This document shows, one piece after another, positions 10,946 to 21,630 of a stretch of 51,026 bases of DNA. A model generated the notes under the pieces. The model searched no databases. It was not told the DNA's origin and saw only the letters and a program-made list of their open reading frames with translations. Source of the stretch: Reclinomonas americana ATCC 50394 (lineage: Eukaryota; Jakobida; Jakobea; Jakobida); the NCBI GenBank assembly GCA_048213135.1, contig PS015536.1, positions 74,173 to 125,198 on the forward strand, in the 5' to 3' direction. Numbering within the stretch: the stretch's first letter is position 1; each line of letters starts with the position of its first letter. A program made the position numbers and the translations under genes.

Positions 10946-11562
10946 TTGTTTCACAGGCGACAAGCTCCTCAACCCCGCCGAGATGAAGGAGATCCTCAAG
11001 CACGGCCGTCTGACTCGTGGCCAGGAGGTGAACGATCAGATTCTGGAGGATGCGTACCGCGAGTTGGAGCGCGGCATCAGCAGCCCGGCTCCCGACACGC
11101 CGCTGCCGTTCCCCACCTTCTGCAAGGCGGTGTACGAGGGCAAGCTGCGTGGCACCAGCACTCTCTTCCGCACCCGCTACAGCTGCGATCAGGCACTCGC
11201 CAACCTCAAGTCTGGCGACGCAGGCTCCGGCTCCGGCTCTGGTGAGGTCAGTGCGGCGGCCGGCGGTGTGCCCGCCCCCGCGCACGGTCGCGCTGGAGCG
11301 TCGGGCAGTGGTGGTGCTTCGTCGTCTGCCGGTGCCTCGGCAGCGGCGCCAGCAGCAGCACCTGCCAAGGTGTGGCACTCATATGACCGTGCGTATTTAT
11401 AGTGCGCACGTGGCAACTCACTCGCACACAGTCGCAAGCCCCCGATGTGGATCCGATGAGCAGCACTGCGCTGGCGGAGCTCAAGGCCAGCTTCAAGCCG
11501 CACGAGGCTGATTTCCTCTCCGAGTGCAGGGTTGGCGACGAGGAGCTGCAGAATGTGCGTTG
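10946..11562 (+). CDS. EF-hand-like protein E (both ends in gaps)
   Basis: The first visible exon starts at 10957 after a TTTCACAG acceptor and continues an EF-hand loop whose first half is in the gap: (D.DG)DKLLNPAEMKEILKHGR, with Glu at position 12. It continues with EDAYRELERGISSPAPDTPL and FPTFCKAVYEGKLRGTSTLF, matching the end of protein D. Unlike D, it then has a Gly/Ser/Ala-rich linker (about residues 90-140 of the visible part) and a second exon, 11432-11554 (MSSTALAELKASFKPHEADF, LSECRVGDEELQN), before a GTGCGT donor and the gap. The extension suggests a further domain that I cannot identify. It converges with gene F inside the gap at 11563-12052. Confidence 0.55.
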
Positions 11563-12052
11563 NNNNNNNNNNNNNNNNNNNNNNNNNNNNNNNNNNNNNN
11601 NNNNNNNNNNNNNNNNNNNNNNNNNNNNNNNNNNNNNNNNNNNNNNNNNNNNNNNNNNNNNNNNNNNNNNNNNNNNNNNNNNNNNNNNNNNNNNNNNNNN
11701 NNNNNNNNNNNNNNNNNNNNNNNNNNNNNNNNNNNNNNNNNNNNNNNNNNNNNNNNNNNNNNNNNNNNNNNNNNNNNNNNNNNNNNNNNNNNNNNNNNNN
11801 NNNNNNNNNNNNNNNNNNNNNNNNNNNNNNNNNNNNNNNNNNNNNNNNNNNNNNNNNNNNNNNNNNNNNNNNNNNNNNNNNNNNNNNNNNNNNNNNNNNN
11901 NNNNNNNNNNNNNNNNNNNNNNNNNNNNNNNNNNNNNNNNNNNNNNNNNNNNNNNNNNNNNNNNNNNNNNNNNNNNNNNNNNNNNNNNNNNNNNNNNNNN
12001 NNNNNNNNNNNNNNNNNNNNNNNNNNNNNNNNNNNNNNNNNNNNNNNNNNNN
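11563..12052. other. Assembly gap (490 N)
   Basis: The gap hides the 3' ends of the convergent genes E (+) and F (-). Confidence 1.
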
Positions 12053-12740
12053 GAGGCGTGTTGAGAAGCATGGAGGGCGAGATTGAGAGATACAGTCTCT
12101 CTCTCTCTCACACACACACCATCCTTGTCGTAGAACGCAAACATGTACTTCAGGCGCACGTTGCAGGCCATCTCGCCCAGGTTGTGCGGTGTCGACGGGT
12201 CCATGGCCACCATGCCCATCACCGCCGAGCGGAAATCAATCGGACGACCACGAGAGAGCGCTTGGTAGAACTGCGCACTGGTGTGAGCGACGAGAGCATC
12301 TACGCTGCATCGCAGCTGTGTCACACGGACTGCACCTGGCGCTTGAACGAGCTCGCCGGCACGCCCATGGCGTCAATCAGACGACCGACACCGTCCTCGT
12401 CGAGCAGGTGCTTGCCGTCCTTGGGCAGGCCAGCGCAGTGGACGAACAGCTCGGCGGCCTGCACGGAGAGACGAGGAGTCAGGGAGGAGGAGGGGGAGGG
12501 AGGTGGACAGGGGAATGGGAGGGGAAGGAGAGAGGGGAGAAGGGAGAAAGAAGGGAGGGAAAGAAGGGAGGGAGAGAAGGGATGGGAGAGAGAGGTGCAC
12601 ATGCAGCGGAAGATATGTGTGCCTCGACAGGCGAAAGATGGTAAGCACGACGAAAGCACGACGATCGGCATGCTCAGATTGCATGCAATGTGCAAAAGAG
12701 GAAGAATCGCATGATGATCGCTCTCTCTTCCTTCTCCTCT

Positions 12741-12789
<49 letters not shown>

Positions 12790-12938
12790 ACTCACTCACT
12801 CACACTCTGCTCTCCCTCCTTCCTCACCTTATCCATCTTCTTGCTGTCAAACTTGACCGTCTCAAACAGCGACAGCTCATCCTCCGTGAACTGCGGCTGC
12901 TCCGTCGACAAGAGCTGCGAAAACGTCGGCGATGCCAT
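12053..12938 (-). CDS. EF-hand-like protein F (C-terminus in gap)
   Basis: The start is ATG 12938. Exon 1 (12828-12938) codes MASPTFSQLLSTEQPQFTED to DSKKMDK. Exon 2 (12336-12458) codes AAELFVHCAGLPKDGKHLLD to PASSFKRQ. Exon 3 (12120-12270) codes FYQALSRGRPIDFRSAVMGM, MDPSTPHNLGEMACNVRLKY and MFAFYDKDG, where the last residues begin a canonical EF-hand loop that would finish in the gap. All three exons join in phase 0. The layout (helical N-terminus, degenerate first loop, better second loop) is that of a neuronal-calcium-sensor or calcineurin-B-like protein, but family assignment beyond EF-hand is not secure. Intron 1 (12459-12827) is unusually long and simple in sequence. Confidence 0.65.
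12459..12827 (-). repeat. Intron with opposing polypurine and (CT)n tracts
   Basis: In genomic + orientation this intron of gene F holds a polypurine tract rich in GGGAGA/GAAGGG (about 12478-12597) and, about 120 nt later, a (TC)n run of roughly 40 nt passing into (TCAC)n (about 12738-12805). The two could pair in the transcript. No coding potential. Confidence 0.75.
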
Positions 12939-13170
12939 TCCTAGAGAGAGTGACACGCGTGAGAGGTGCGTGTGCGTGCAAGGACATTTTCGTTCTCAAA
13001 CACACGCGCACACACACAAGCGCTCTGCTATCTCACACTGCAAGACATGCACGTGCTCTGCGTGGCGACTGACGTGAGTCTGTGTGTGCTCACCTGCACG
13101 TGCGTGTGTGTGTGTGTGTGTGTGAACGAATCTGCTGCAATCAATCGACTGCGTAATCACTCACTCAACG

Positions 13171-14988
13171 ATGGCAAACGAGCCTGCGGTGTACGGCCTC
13201 AAGTACCAGGTGCGTCCCTTCTCTCTGTCTCACACACAGTGAAACAATGGCTCACAACTGGTTGCAGGCGCGCGCACTGTGCAATGTGCCCGCGGACTCG
13301 GATGCACACACGTTCTTTGTGGCGACGCAGGTACACACACACAGAGGCACACAGAGGCACAAACAGCTGTGCTCACTCCTTCCCACTCTCTTATCTCTCA
13401 CATCACACAGGCTCTACTGTACGACAACGAGTTCTACGTGTTGGTGTACAACGAGGACGACAGACGCATGTTTGTGCAGGTTGGTGGTGTGCATTCTCTG
13501 TTCATGACTTGTCATCGATCTGACTCTTGCTCGCAGAGCATTTACACCCACAAACCCGAAGTCTGGGCACTGGCCTCGGCTCCCTGGCGCAAGTCCGTCT
13601 TCTGCTCGGCCTACAACCTCGGCTCCAGCGGCTTCCACGCCTCTCTCTGGCGTCTCCCTTGCGTTTCGTGGCTTTCCCGCGTGTGCTTTTTTTTCGTCGC
13701 TGTGGCGTGCTCACTGTCGCCACAGATGGAGGACGATGCGTCGGCCGGTAGCACGATGAAGGAACTGACGCGTCTTGGTGGCGATCCGGGTGAGACGGCC
13801 TCGATTCACGAGGGCTCCATCAAGTCGCTGCTGTTCGGCCCGGTCGGTTATCGGGACTCGCTGGTGACGGTGGACGACACCACAGTGCATCTGTGGACGG
13901 TGGAGGACGCGGGCGCGCATGCCATTGAGAAGCAGCATTTCCAGCTTGGCATGCAGCGGTTAGTGATGGCCGCGTGGGATACGCAGCACACGGATCGCAT
14001 TGTGGTCGGCAGCGAGAAGGCTGTGGATTTGCTGGACATTCGCACCGGAAAGTTGCGTTTGCGCGTGTGTATGCTGCCTCATCGGCCTCATATTTGTGCA
14101 CGAGCTGACGCACACACACACTCAGGTCGATGTTGAGCTTCCAACCGCACACGTTGCCACTGAGGTGTCTCGACTGCAACCCGAATGTGCCCGAGCAGAT
14201 TTGCACGGCGGGCGAGGATCAGGTTTTGTTGTTGCCCGGGGTGTGTGTGAGCGGCCTTTCGTGTGGAAATTGACTCGTTGGTGCCGCCGCAGCGCATCAG
14301 CATATGGGATGTGAGGAATACGGACAAGCCCATTGTTTCCAAGATCAGTCACAGCCACTGGTGCGGATTGTGGCTGAGGAGAGGGCGTTGTGGTCTCGCG
14401 CATGTACCCACTGACAGCGATGATTGTGTTGCGCAGGATCACAAGTGTCACCTACAACCCCTTTTACGGTGTGTGCACTGTCGGTCATTGCGCTGCGATC
14501 GCATTGAACTCATTGTCGTACTCGTGGCCTGCAGATCAATTGTTGCTCACCGCGTCCACCGACACGTTGGTGCAACTGTGGGGAGTTGAGTGGCGGCGTC
14601 ATGCGTCACCCTGTCTACATCATGATTGACTGTATATACGACCTGCAGATCGAAACAATCAGCTCTGCCGCTCGCCCTGAATCGTTACATGCACAACGCG
14701 AGTGCATGTCAGCAGAGCACCGTATCTCACACATATGCTTCTCATGCAGAACACCACAACCACCGACGCTGGTGGCACGAGTGGACAAGCACGAGGATAG
14801 TGTCACTGCTGCGTGCTGGTCAGCCGCGGGCCCGTGGGTGTTTGCAAGCTTGTCGTATGATGGTGCGCATGTGGACTTGGTTGTCACGTCTCGCGTCGAT
14901 CTGGACACTCATCTCTCTCGTCACAGGTCGCGTGCTGCTTCACAACGTCCCACAAGGCGAAAAGTACAAGATCCTGCTGGTTGAGTGA
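13171..14988 (+). CDS. EIPR1: EARP/GARP-interacting WD40 protein (EIPR1/TSSC1)
   Basis: A WD40 protein that in animals binds the EARP/GARP tethering complexes and acts in endosome-to-Golgi and dense-core-vesicle traffic. Twelve exons splice in phase: 13171-13209, 13268-13330, 13411-13479, 13537-13662, 13726-14051, 14126-14222, 14293-14360, 14437-14468, 14535-14584, 14649-14701, 14750-14862, 14927-14988. They give 1098 nt and a 365-residue protein, close to the 387 of human EIPR1. The N-terminus (MANEPAVYGLKYQARAL) and C-terminus (DKHEDSVTAACWSAAGPWVF, ASLSYDGRVLL) match the family closely, and WD signatures include ISIWDVRN and LVQLWG. The donor at 14052 is GTTGCG. It diverges from gene F with 232 bp between start codons. 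Confidence 0.9.
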
Positions 14989-15100
14989 TCAGCATTTGAC
15001 CCATGACTCCACTCACAGTGAATCCACGCTGCTACTTTCGTGTAATTGCTGTTGATTTCTTTTTCACTCGGTGCGGTTGGCGTTCAAGAGGGACGAATAC

Positions 15101-18100
15101 TTAAATCTCACGACCCTCGTCGTCCAAGTTGCGCGTTGCGAATCTAAAGAGGGAGCCCGCATTGGTGGTTGTCGAGCTGGGTGGACTCTGCGTCGTGCGC
15201 GGACTCTGCGTCGTGCGCGGACTCTGCGTCGCGGGTGGACTCTGCGTCGGCGGTGCCGCGGCAGTGGCAGGGGCCGAGCCGAAGCGTTCCACTGGCGGTG
15301 TTGGTGAAGGTGTTGGTGACGGCGATGACGCCTCACTGGCGGCGAGAATGCTGGACGCCTTGCGCAGATCGACCGATTGCACCGCGCGTCGCGACGACGG
15401 CGCGGCAGTGAGGTCGCCGAACGGATTGGAGCTGCGGGTACTGCTGTGGCTGCTCGGTGGCGTCACCTGCATGCTGGCGTGGTGCGCGCGCATACCGAGT
15501 CGCTGAGACGACGTTTCCGACGGCACCAAGAGTGGCGGAGGGGCGCGCGTGGTTGGTGGTGACCGTGGCATGCTGCCCGTGGCAGAGAGGCGTGAGCTGT
15601 TTCGCGTGTGCACCAGTGGTGGCGGGGTCGCTGGTGGCATCTGGCCGGGACTGTCGGATCGTGCCTACCAGACAGAATATGAGTATGGAGGGAGCAACAG
15701 ACGCAGCAGAGAGCACCCACGCACCCATCCACCACCAAGCAGTGCACCCTCTTCGTCGTCTTGCGAGTTGGTCGACATGCGTCGATCGCCGAGACCAGTC
15801 GTCGTCGAAGACGGTGGCGGGCACACAACTGGGTCGGTGGAGGCCGAGATGCTGGAGGCGCCGTGGGCAGCCATCTGCGAGCACGTGTCAGTCACCGTAC
15901 GTGCGTGTGTTCGTGATCGATGGCAATGAGTGAACGAACAGCTTCCGCCACGTAGGAGGCTGGCAGCTGCACTTGCACGACGAGGTTCGTCGGGGTCTTT
16001 GCCGCCGTGCCAACGTCCGCAGTGCCGGCACCAGCGACCACGCCAGTGGCGCCCGGTGCGGCGCTGGAGAGGTCGTCGAGGGTGATGGACTGCACAGCAT
16101 CGCAGAGTGAGGAGAGGCAACCGTCAAAACCGTCACGTGCAGAACGCAACCGATGGGAGACCACCGTGGTGGTCATCGATGCTGCTGATGCGCGTGGCCT
16201 TGCCCTCGCTGTCCACCACTGACCAGGTGAGCTTGGCGCGGCGCTTCTGACGCTTCTGGACCTGTGGCGATGAACGGAAGAGAATGAGTACGCAGGCGAA
16301 AGAGTGACAGAAAGGTGCAAGTGCACACACCAGGCGGATGAGGAACTGTACTGCGACTAGACCGCCGATACACAAGAGCAGTAGCGGGGCGACAACGGTC
16401 TGTGAACGAAACGAAAGTCAGAAAAACACTGGCGACAGCGGTGGACCGAGTACGAGAGTCGCACAAGTGGGATCCTGAGTCTGCGATGAGAGGGCGGAGG
16501 AGTGAGAACAGCGGAGCGAGATTAGTAGCAAGACTTGACGCAAAGAAACGAAACAGTCTGCGCACAGAACGAGGACACGTGAGAAGCCGGGGATGAGAGC
16601 CAAGAGAGAGCAAAGAGAGAGAGACAAAGAGTAGGACTCACCCGTATGGAATCGGTGCAATGAACCACACCATCCATTCGGCACGGCGCTGCAGCTTGTC
16701 GACCAGCTCCGATTGTTGTTTCTGCGAAGAGGCGGAGAGAAGTGAGCCACGCCGCACTGTAAAGAAATCAAAGAATGTGGCGAACCATCATCAGTGTAGA
16801 AACCAAAATGTACCACACCAGCCTGCGCCAGAAGAATCAGCACCACTTTCCAAACTTGATTCTCTCCACTGCCAACACACGCAACGTGGTCAACGTGATA
16901 AAGTACGAGATGAGCATGAAACGATCGGCAAATGTCTGCTCGCAGGTGAGCAAAGTGCATGCGACATGAACTCATGCGAGGCGCTCACCATGGTGCCCGA
17001 TGGCACGCCCAAGTTGTCTGTCGATAGAGGGGATGGGGTGAGAGTGTGTAGATCAAATTTCGTTGACGAACATTCACGAAACAATGATACATGACGAGGG
17101 CCTGCGAAGAGGCGGAGAAGTGAGCATGAAGCGCATGTGACATGCGACGGCGATCACGACAGCACGCAACGACAAAGGAGTTGGTGACGAGACCAAACGA
17201 CGTGGACAGGTAGTCCTTGTAGGAGAGCGAGAACGACGACAACACAATCAACTGTCGTGCGCTCATACAGTGAGCAGCAGCGACACTTGGAAGGAAGAAG
17301 GGCGAAACGCACAACAATGAATATCGGCGGTAGAAGAGTCTGCAGAAGCGAGAGTTAGTTGTGGAGGAGAGGATTTGTACACGCCATCCACTTGCCTTGG
17401 AGAAGCACTTGAAATCTGCGACAGCGAGCGAGTGTGTGAGTGGCTTCTCATCGGGAAAACACAGCAACACGAGAATGGCGACGACTCACATGGTCTGTTG
17501 ATGGGCATAATGTACTCGAGCATGGGCGTGGTGGCCAGACCGCGCTTGTACATGGTCATGCCTTTGAACTGGACCAGTGGGTCGTCAAACTCCCAACCAG
17601 GAATGACTGGTAATGCTCCGTGAGCACTCTGACGAAAGCGATCTCCCTCTCATCGCCTCACGCAACTGATATCATCAGCGTATCCACTGGCCTCGGGTAT
17701 GAACTCCATATGCGTGACGCCATTCACCCAAAAGCGAATGTTGAGTCGCTCCACCTGCGTCACACGCAAGCAAAATCAGGCACTGGCATCAGTCACCAGT
17801 CACCGCAGTGCCGCAACATCAAACGGAAAGTCTTGAGCTTCCAGCGGCCAGTTGAGCGTCGTGCGACAGATGGTGTAGCAGTCGGAGGGAAAGTACGTGC
17901 CTTCATGGACGATCATGAGCCGCTACGAAGACAACTGCAAGTGCTGCAGTGGAGACGCAACATCGCACCCACAAGCCCGCATTGTCGACCCACGGGTCCT
18001 GTGACCCATCCGCGGCCGGCATCCAGCAGGCGTTCTCCGGTTGCGGAGTGCGAAAGGTGAAGACGAGAGTGGCGTCAAAGGCGCCCGTGTCGACCACCAC

Positions 18101-18284
18101 ATTCGCAATCTTCAAGAGAACGAGACAGTGAGACAACAAGAGAGAGCAGCAAGTGTCGTGCGCTCGTAACTTTGGAGACAAAGAGGCCCACGCGGAGAGA
18201 CGAGGGAGGTGATGCCGCGTGAGTGGTGCAGGCAGTGAGCAGCAGAAGGAGGAGGAGAAGGAGAAGGGGACGAGAAGCGTGCAT
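15101..18284 (-). CDS. Pentameric ligand-gated ion channel-like protein 1
   Basis: A Cys-loop-receptor-superfamily subunit. It starts at ATG 18284 with a signal peptide (MHASRPLLLLLLLLLLTACT). The extracellular domain includes IANVVVDTGAFDATLVFTFR and the conserved turn NWPLEAQDFPFD joined to VERLNIRFW. M1 is LLPPIFIV/LIVLSSFSLSYK, M2 lies around VTNSFV/ALVMYHCF, M3 follows VPSGTM/TFADRFMLISYF, and M4 is TVVAPLLLLCIGGLVAVQFL. A long Ser/Pro/Thr-rich cytosolic tail follows, with TQSPRT repeats near 15180-15240. The Cys pair that gives the superfamily its name is absent around FPFD, as in prokaryotic members. Donors at 16150, 17170, 17666 and 17817 are GTTGCG, and the intron 17340-17395 has a GC donor (AAG/GCAAGT). 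A paralogue lies at 23311-24975. Ligand and ion selectivity cannot be told. Confidence 0.75.
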
Positions 18285-18604
18285 GTTGGTGTGTGTGAGA
18301 GTGAGAGAGTGTGCAGCCACCCGCTCACTCCAAGGTGGAGGAGAAGATCGATGGCCAACTGACTGACTGAGTGTTTTTTCGCAACAAGGGCGCAGCGAAT
18401 GCTTTTCACTCTTTCGGAGTTGCATCTGAGGCATGACAGCTGCTGCATTCGTGCTTGCATCGGCCACGACACGTACAGCAGAATCGCAGCACGTCGTGCC
18501 TGCTGAATCTTTCTGCTGCTCAACTCGTCTCACCCCGACACCACCTCTGTCACGCGCGTGTGTGTACGTGTGCATCCTTTCCCACCTCAAGAACACCTCC
18601 TGAC
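18285..18604. other. Intergenic region between divergent genes
   Basis: The stretch lies between the channel-like gene (-) and the hemerythrin gene (+) and presumably holds both promoters. It is pyrimidine/purine-mixed sequence with no convincing coding potential or recognisable promoter element. Confidence 0.4.
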
Positions 18605-19045
18605 ATGCATTCCAGCTTTGCTCGACTGGCGGTATACACCTGTCATTGTCGTCGCCTTCCCTCAGTCAGTCATTCACTCAGTTGTCGACAGATCCCGTGT
18701 CGATCGTTGGTGACGGCCGCCGTTTGTCGCATTCTACGCGTTGTCGGTCACACTCCGACTGCGCCGAGCATTCTTCCGCAGTCGACGTTCGCCACGCGGT
18801 TGCGTTTCCTGCTTGCTGGCTGCGGCACTCTTTTTATTTGTTATTTTCCTTCTTTCCGTTCCTCCTCCTGACCTGTCGCGAAGAGAATTCTCGGTTTCGA
18901 GGAATCGATTCGCGTGGTGGTGCTCACACGCGGAAGCAGGTCGTCGTATTCCTTCCCGTTGTTTATCACCGCTTCTACGAGAGCATTTGCCACCACCTCG
19001 AAGGCTCAACAGTCTGTCACCAGCACCAGCACCACCGCCAACAAG

Positions 19046-19615
19046 ATGTCGATGCAGGCCTCGCAGCAACCCGACGTGGTCGACTTTATCATCACCGACC
19101 ACCAGGTGATGAAGGACAAGCTGTCGGAGCTGAAGAATGCCGCCAGGGAGCAGCGCCAGTTGCTGCTGGAGCAAGCGGGCGCCATGCTGCGCGCGCATCA
19201 GCGAGCCGAGGAGCAGCACGTGTACCCGGGCCTGGCCAATCAGGGCTCGGTGGAGAAGGGCCTGGTCCAGCACGCTTTCGACGAGCACCGCGAGGCCGAG
19301 GCGCTGCTGATGCAGCTCGAGGCGTGTTCGATCGACTCGGCCGAGTTCGACAAGGTGCTGGGCGAGCTCGAAAAGGGCGTGCTGCACCACATGAACGAGG
19401 AGGAGACGAAGGTGCTGCCGACGATGCGACGCGAGCTGGAGCGCCAGCGGCTGCTGGACATGGGTGTCAAGTTTGAGCGCCAACGCTTGGCCGAGATGGC
19501 CGCGGAGGCGCCGTCGGCCTCCAAGTTGTCGGCCGCCTCCACCGCCACCGCAGCGCTCGGCGGAACAGCAACAACGACATCATCGACCACGACCTCCTCT
19601 CGCGGAACCGCCTAG
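19046..19615 (+). CDS. Hemerythrin/HHE-domain protein
   Basis: A four-helix-bundle di-iron protein (HHE cation-binding/hemerythrin-like), which in other organisms binds oxygen, senses iron or redox state, or repairs iron centres. From ATG 19046 the protein is 189 residues. Candidate metal ligands are in TDHQVMKDKL, LRAHQRAEEQHVYPGL, FDEHREAEALL and HHMNEEETKVLP, in the family order H...HxxxE...H...HxxxxE. The C-terminal 50 residues are Ser/Thr/Ala-rich. The frame stays open upstream to 18872 without an ATG and reads SFPLFITASTRAFATTSK just before the start, which looks like a mitochondrial targeting peptide. An upstream exon starting at ATG 18605 (donor GTATAC at 18632, acceptor at 18883) would join it in phase. 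The start is therefore uncertain; the domain call is firm. Confidence 0.8.
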   Translation: MSMQASQQPDVVDFIITDHQVMKDKLSELKNAAREQRQLLLEQAGAMLRAHQRAEEQHVYPGLANQGSVEKGLVQHAFDEHREAEALLMQLEACSIDSAEFDKVLGELEKGVLHHMNEEETKVLPTMRRELERQRLLDMGVKFERQRLAEMAAEAPSASKLSAASTATAALGGTATTTSSTTTSSRGTA

Positions 19616-19869
19616 TGAGAGAGCACAGCTGTAGGAAAAATAGCAAGACCTTGTTAGAGGGCAGGGCAGACAGAGTGTATCTGCGGAAGTTGTCCCACTC
19701 TCTTCTCCGTGCTCGAGTGGAGACGGGGATGCGTCCGTCCAGCGTGAAGGCCGTGAATGCGACACTTGCCGTTGTGCGAGCCAAGCAGGGTGAGCTGCTC
19801 TCATCCTTTGTCTGTGGCCGACTCACGCACTGAAGAAGAGACACAGCTGTGAGTCGGAAGACGCGATGG

Positions 19870-20946
19870 ATGTACATTGTGTTTCACACGATTGTCTTTC
19901 TCGCCGCCAGTGCCGTGCTCATCTGCACGGTCTACGATGACGCCGAGAATGCAGAGATGCGGTGCGTCTCTCATGATCACACTCACATCAAATCACTCAT
20001 TCCCACACTCATCAGGGGACTGGTGGAGCGCGCACGACAGTCGTTCAAGCAGGCCACATCGCTGCTGATGCAGCCGCATGTGGCCTTGTTTGTCATTGCA
20101 GCAGTTGCGGGCGGAACGACAAGAGTTGTCTTTCATCATCATTGTCGCAGAGTCACTGACTCGCAGAGATCCGCACCCTGCAGTACGCACTGTGGATTGT
20201 CTCTGCCGCCACCAAGCAGTTTGTGCTGTCACAGGTGGGCGTTACTCGCGTTGTTCTATGTCATGGCGGGCACTTCTCACTGTGTTTATCCTTGTAGCCG
20301 TGGAAGAGCGTCCTCGGCAAGTCACCCAAGGTCTGCTCCTCAGACATCTTCCACTGTCACTTGTTCGCTTACTCCCTCCTTGCCGGAAACCAACAGTCGG
20401 AAGTGGAGCGCGTGGCGCACGGCATCTCGCTCTTCGTGTACGCCATCGGCCTCATCTTCGTGCTCAGCAACTTTGGTCTCGACACCACCGTGTTGACCTC
20501 CTCGATGGGCATCACCGCCGTGGCCGCGGGCTTTGCGTTGCGCGAGTTTGCCATGAATGTGATTTGCGGACTCTTCCTGTTGGCGTACGACCAGTACCTG
20601 CCGTTGCGTCCATCTCGCTGTTTATTGTGCGTTCTCCATGTGCTCACGGTGTGCACGTGTGTGGGGCAGAGGCGATCGCATCAAAGTCAAGGATTTCGAG
20701 GGCATCGTGTCGAAAGTGGTGCGTGACAGCAGTCCATCGCCACCCCCCCGCACTCTCACAACGCTGACTCCCGTCGTGCAGCATCTGCGCTACACAGTGG
20801 TACAAGGCGTCGACGCCAAGGACGGCCAGCTCTTCTACATCCCCAATCGCGACATGACCGAGTCCATCGTGACCCTCATCAGCCGCGCTCCCGACGCCGA
20901 GCCTGCGCCCTCTCCCTCCAGCGACGAAGGCAGCCCATCACAGTAA
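19870..20946 (+). CDS. MscS-family mechanosensitive channel
   Basis: A small-conductance mechanosensitive channel of the MscS family. The first exon, from ATG 19870, holds a membrane helix (MYIVFHTIVFLAASAVLICT); a second is LFVIAA/IRTLQYALWIVSAA and a third SLFVYAIGLIFVLSNFGLDT. The pore-lining TM3 is the Gly/Ala-rich TSSMGITAVAAGFALREFAM, followed by NVICGLFLLAYDQYLPGDRI and KVKDFEGIVSKV, the classic beta-domain start, then LRYTVVQGVDAKDGQLFYIP/NRDM. It is short for the family, with little C-terminal cage beyond ESIVTLISRA and an acidic/Pro tail to TAA 20944-20946. Donors at 20104 and 20603 are GTTGCG. The cell-membrane or organelle location is not evident. It ends 12 bp from the convergent P-loop gene. 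Confidence 0.88.
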
Positions 20947-20958
20947 ACAAAAAAAGAC

Positions 20959-21519
20959 TCACAGCTTGGTACGCGTCAACAGCGGTGGATCCAGTGCCAT
21001 CAGCAACGCCGACGAGAACACCGCCGACGCCGCTCCCACATCGCCCCACCGCAGAATCGCCTCACACACCGCCTCCGCCTCCTCCACCACCATCAAGTCA
21101 CACACAAAACGTCGCACACTGCTGCAGTCCTCGCCCTCCAACGGCAACGCCAGCAGGTCGCTGCTCTCATCGCCCGCTCGTCGATGCGTAAACACCACTG
21201 CCTGCACGCGCGACGACGACGACGACAAGCGCAGCATTGCCTCCACATCTACGCTCTTGGCGGCAGACACGGGCACCAGAAGCACCAGTGCATCGCAGGC
21301 AACCAGATCATCCACGACACTCTCACGCGTGTGACTGACAGCAACGCGCAGTGAGTCACAGAGAGAGAGAGTGTGTGTTGTGTGTGTGTGTGTGTACAAG
21401 TGACAACGCAACAGCACCAGTGGCAATGGGGGTTGGAACCTGCTCACAGCCGCACTCGTACATCGCTCACAGAACGTGCGTTTGCCGCTGCCGGGTGCAC
21501 CACACACGACAACGCGCAT
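20959..21519 (-). CDS. Small P-loop (Walker A) protein, possibly a degenerate GTPase
   Basis: The start is ATG 21519. The first nine residues run straight into a Walker A motif, MRVVVCGAPGSGKRTFCERC. A single intron (21335-21412, GTTGCG donor, CTGTCAG acceptor) joins PLVL to HTRESVVDDLVACDALVLLV in phase. The latter looks like the hydrophobic strand and Asp of a Walker B/G3-like region, and VQAVVFTHRR may stand where a G4 motif would be, without the NKxD sequence. The protein is about 160 residues with no membrane segment. It could be an AAGAB/Irc6-type Rab-like GTPase or an unrelated small NTPase; I cannot decide. It diverges from the C2-clathrin light chain gene with 111 bp between the two ATGs. 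Confidence 0.55.
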   Translation of the reverse strand: MRVVVCGAPGSGKRTFCERCTSAAVSRFQPPLPLVLLRCHLYTHTHTTHTLSLCDSLRVAVSHTRESVVDDLVACDALVLLVPVSAAKSVDVEAMLRLSSSSSRVQAVVFTHRRAGDESSDLLALPLEGEDCSSVRRFVCDLMVVEEAEAVCEAILRWGDVGAASAVFSSALLMALDPPLLTRTKL

Positions 21520-21630
21520 TGTGAGTGAGGGGTTACCGCAGGTGGCTGCGGCGGGGAAAGTGCCGCGCGGTAACCCACATTCACTTTCTTTGCGCCACTT
21601 GTTTTGTGTGCTATCCTCGCTTCCGTTATC

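Noticed and set aside
13080-13130. (TG)n tract upstream of EIPR1 as a promoter element
   Set aside because: Similar (TG)n/(CA)n tracts occur in many introns and spacers here, so position alone is not evidence of function.
15170-15245. 18-bp tandem repeat as a non-coding regulatory array
   Set aside because: It is in frame in the cytosolic tail of the first channel-like protein and codes repeated TQSPRT/TQSPPA, so it is a coding repeat.
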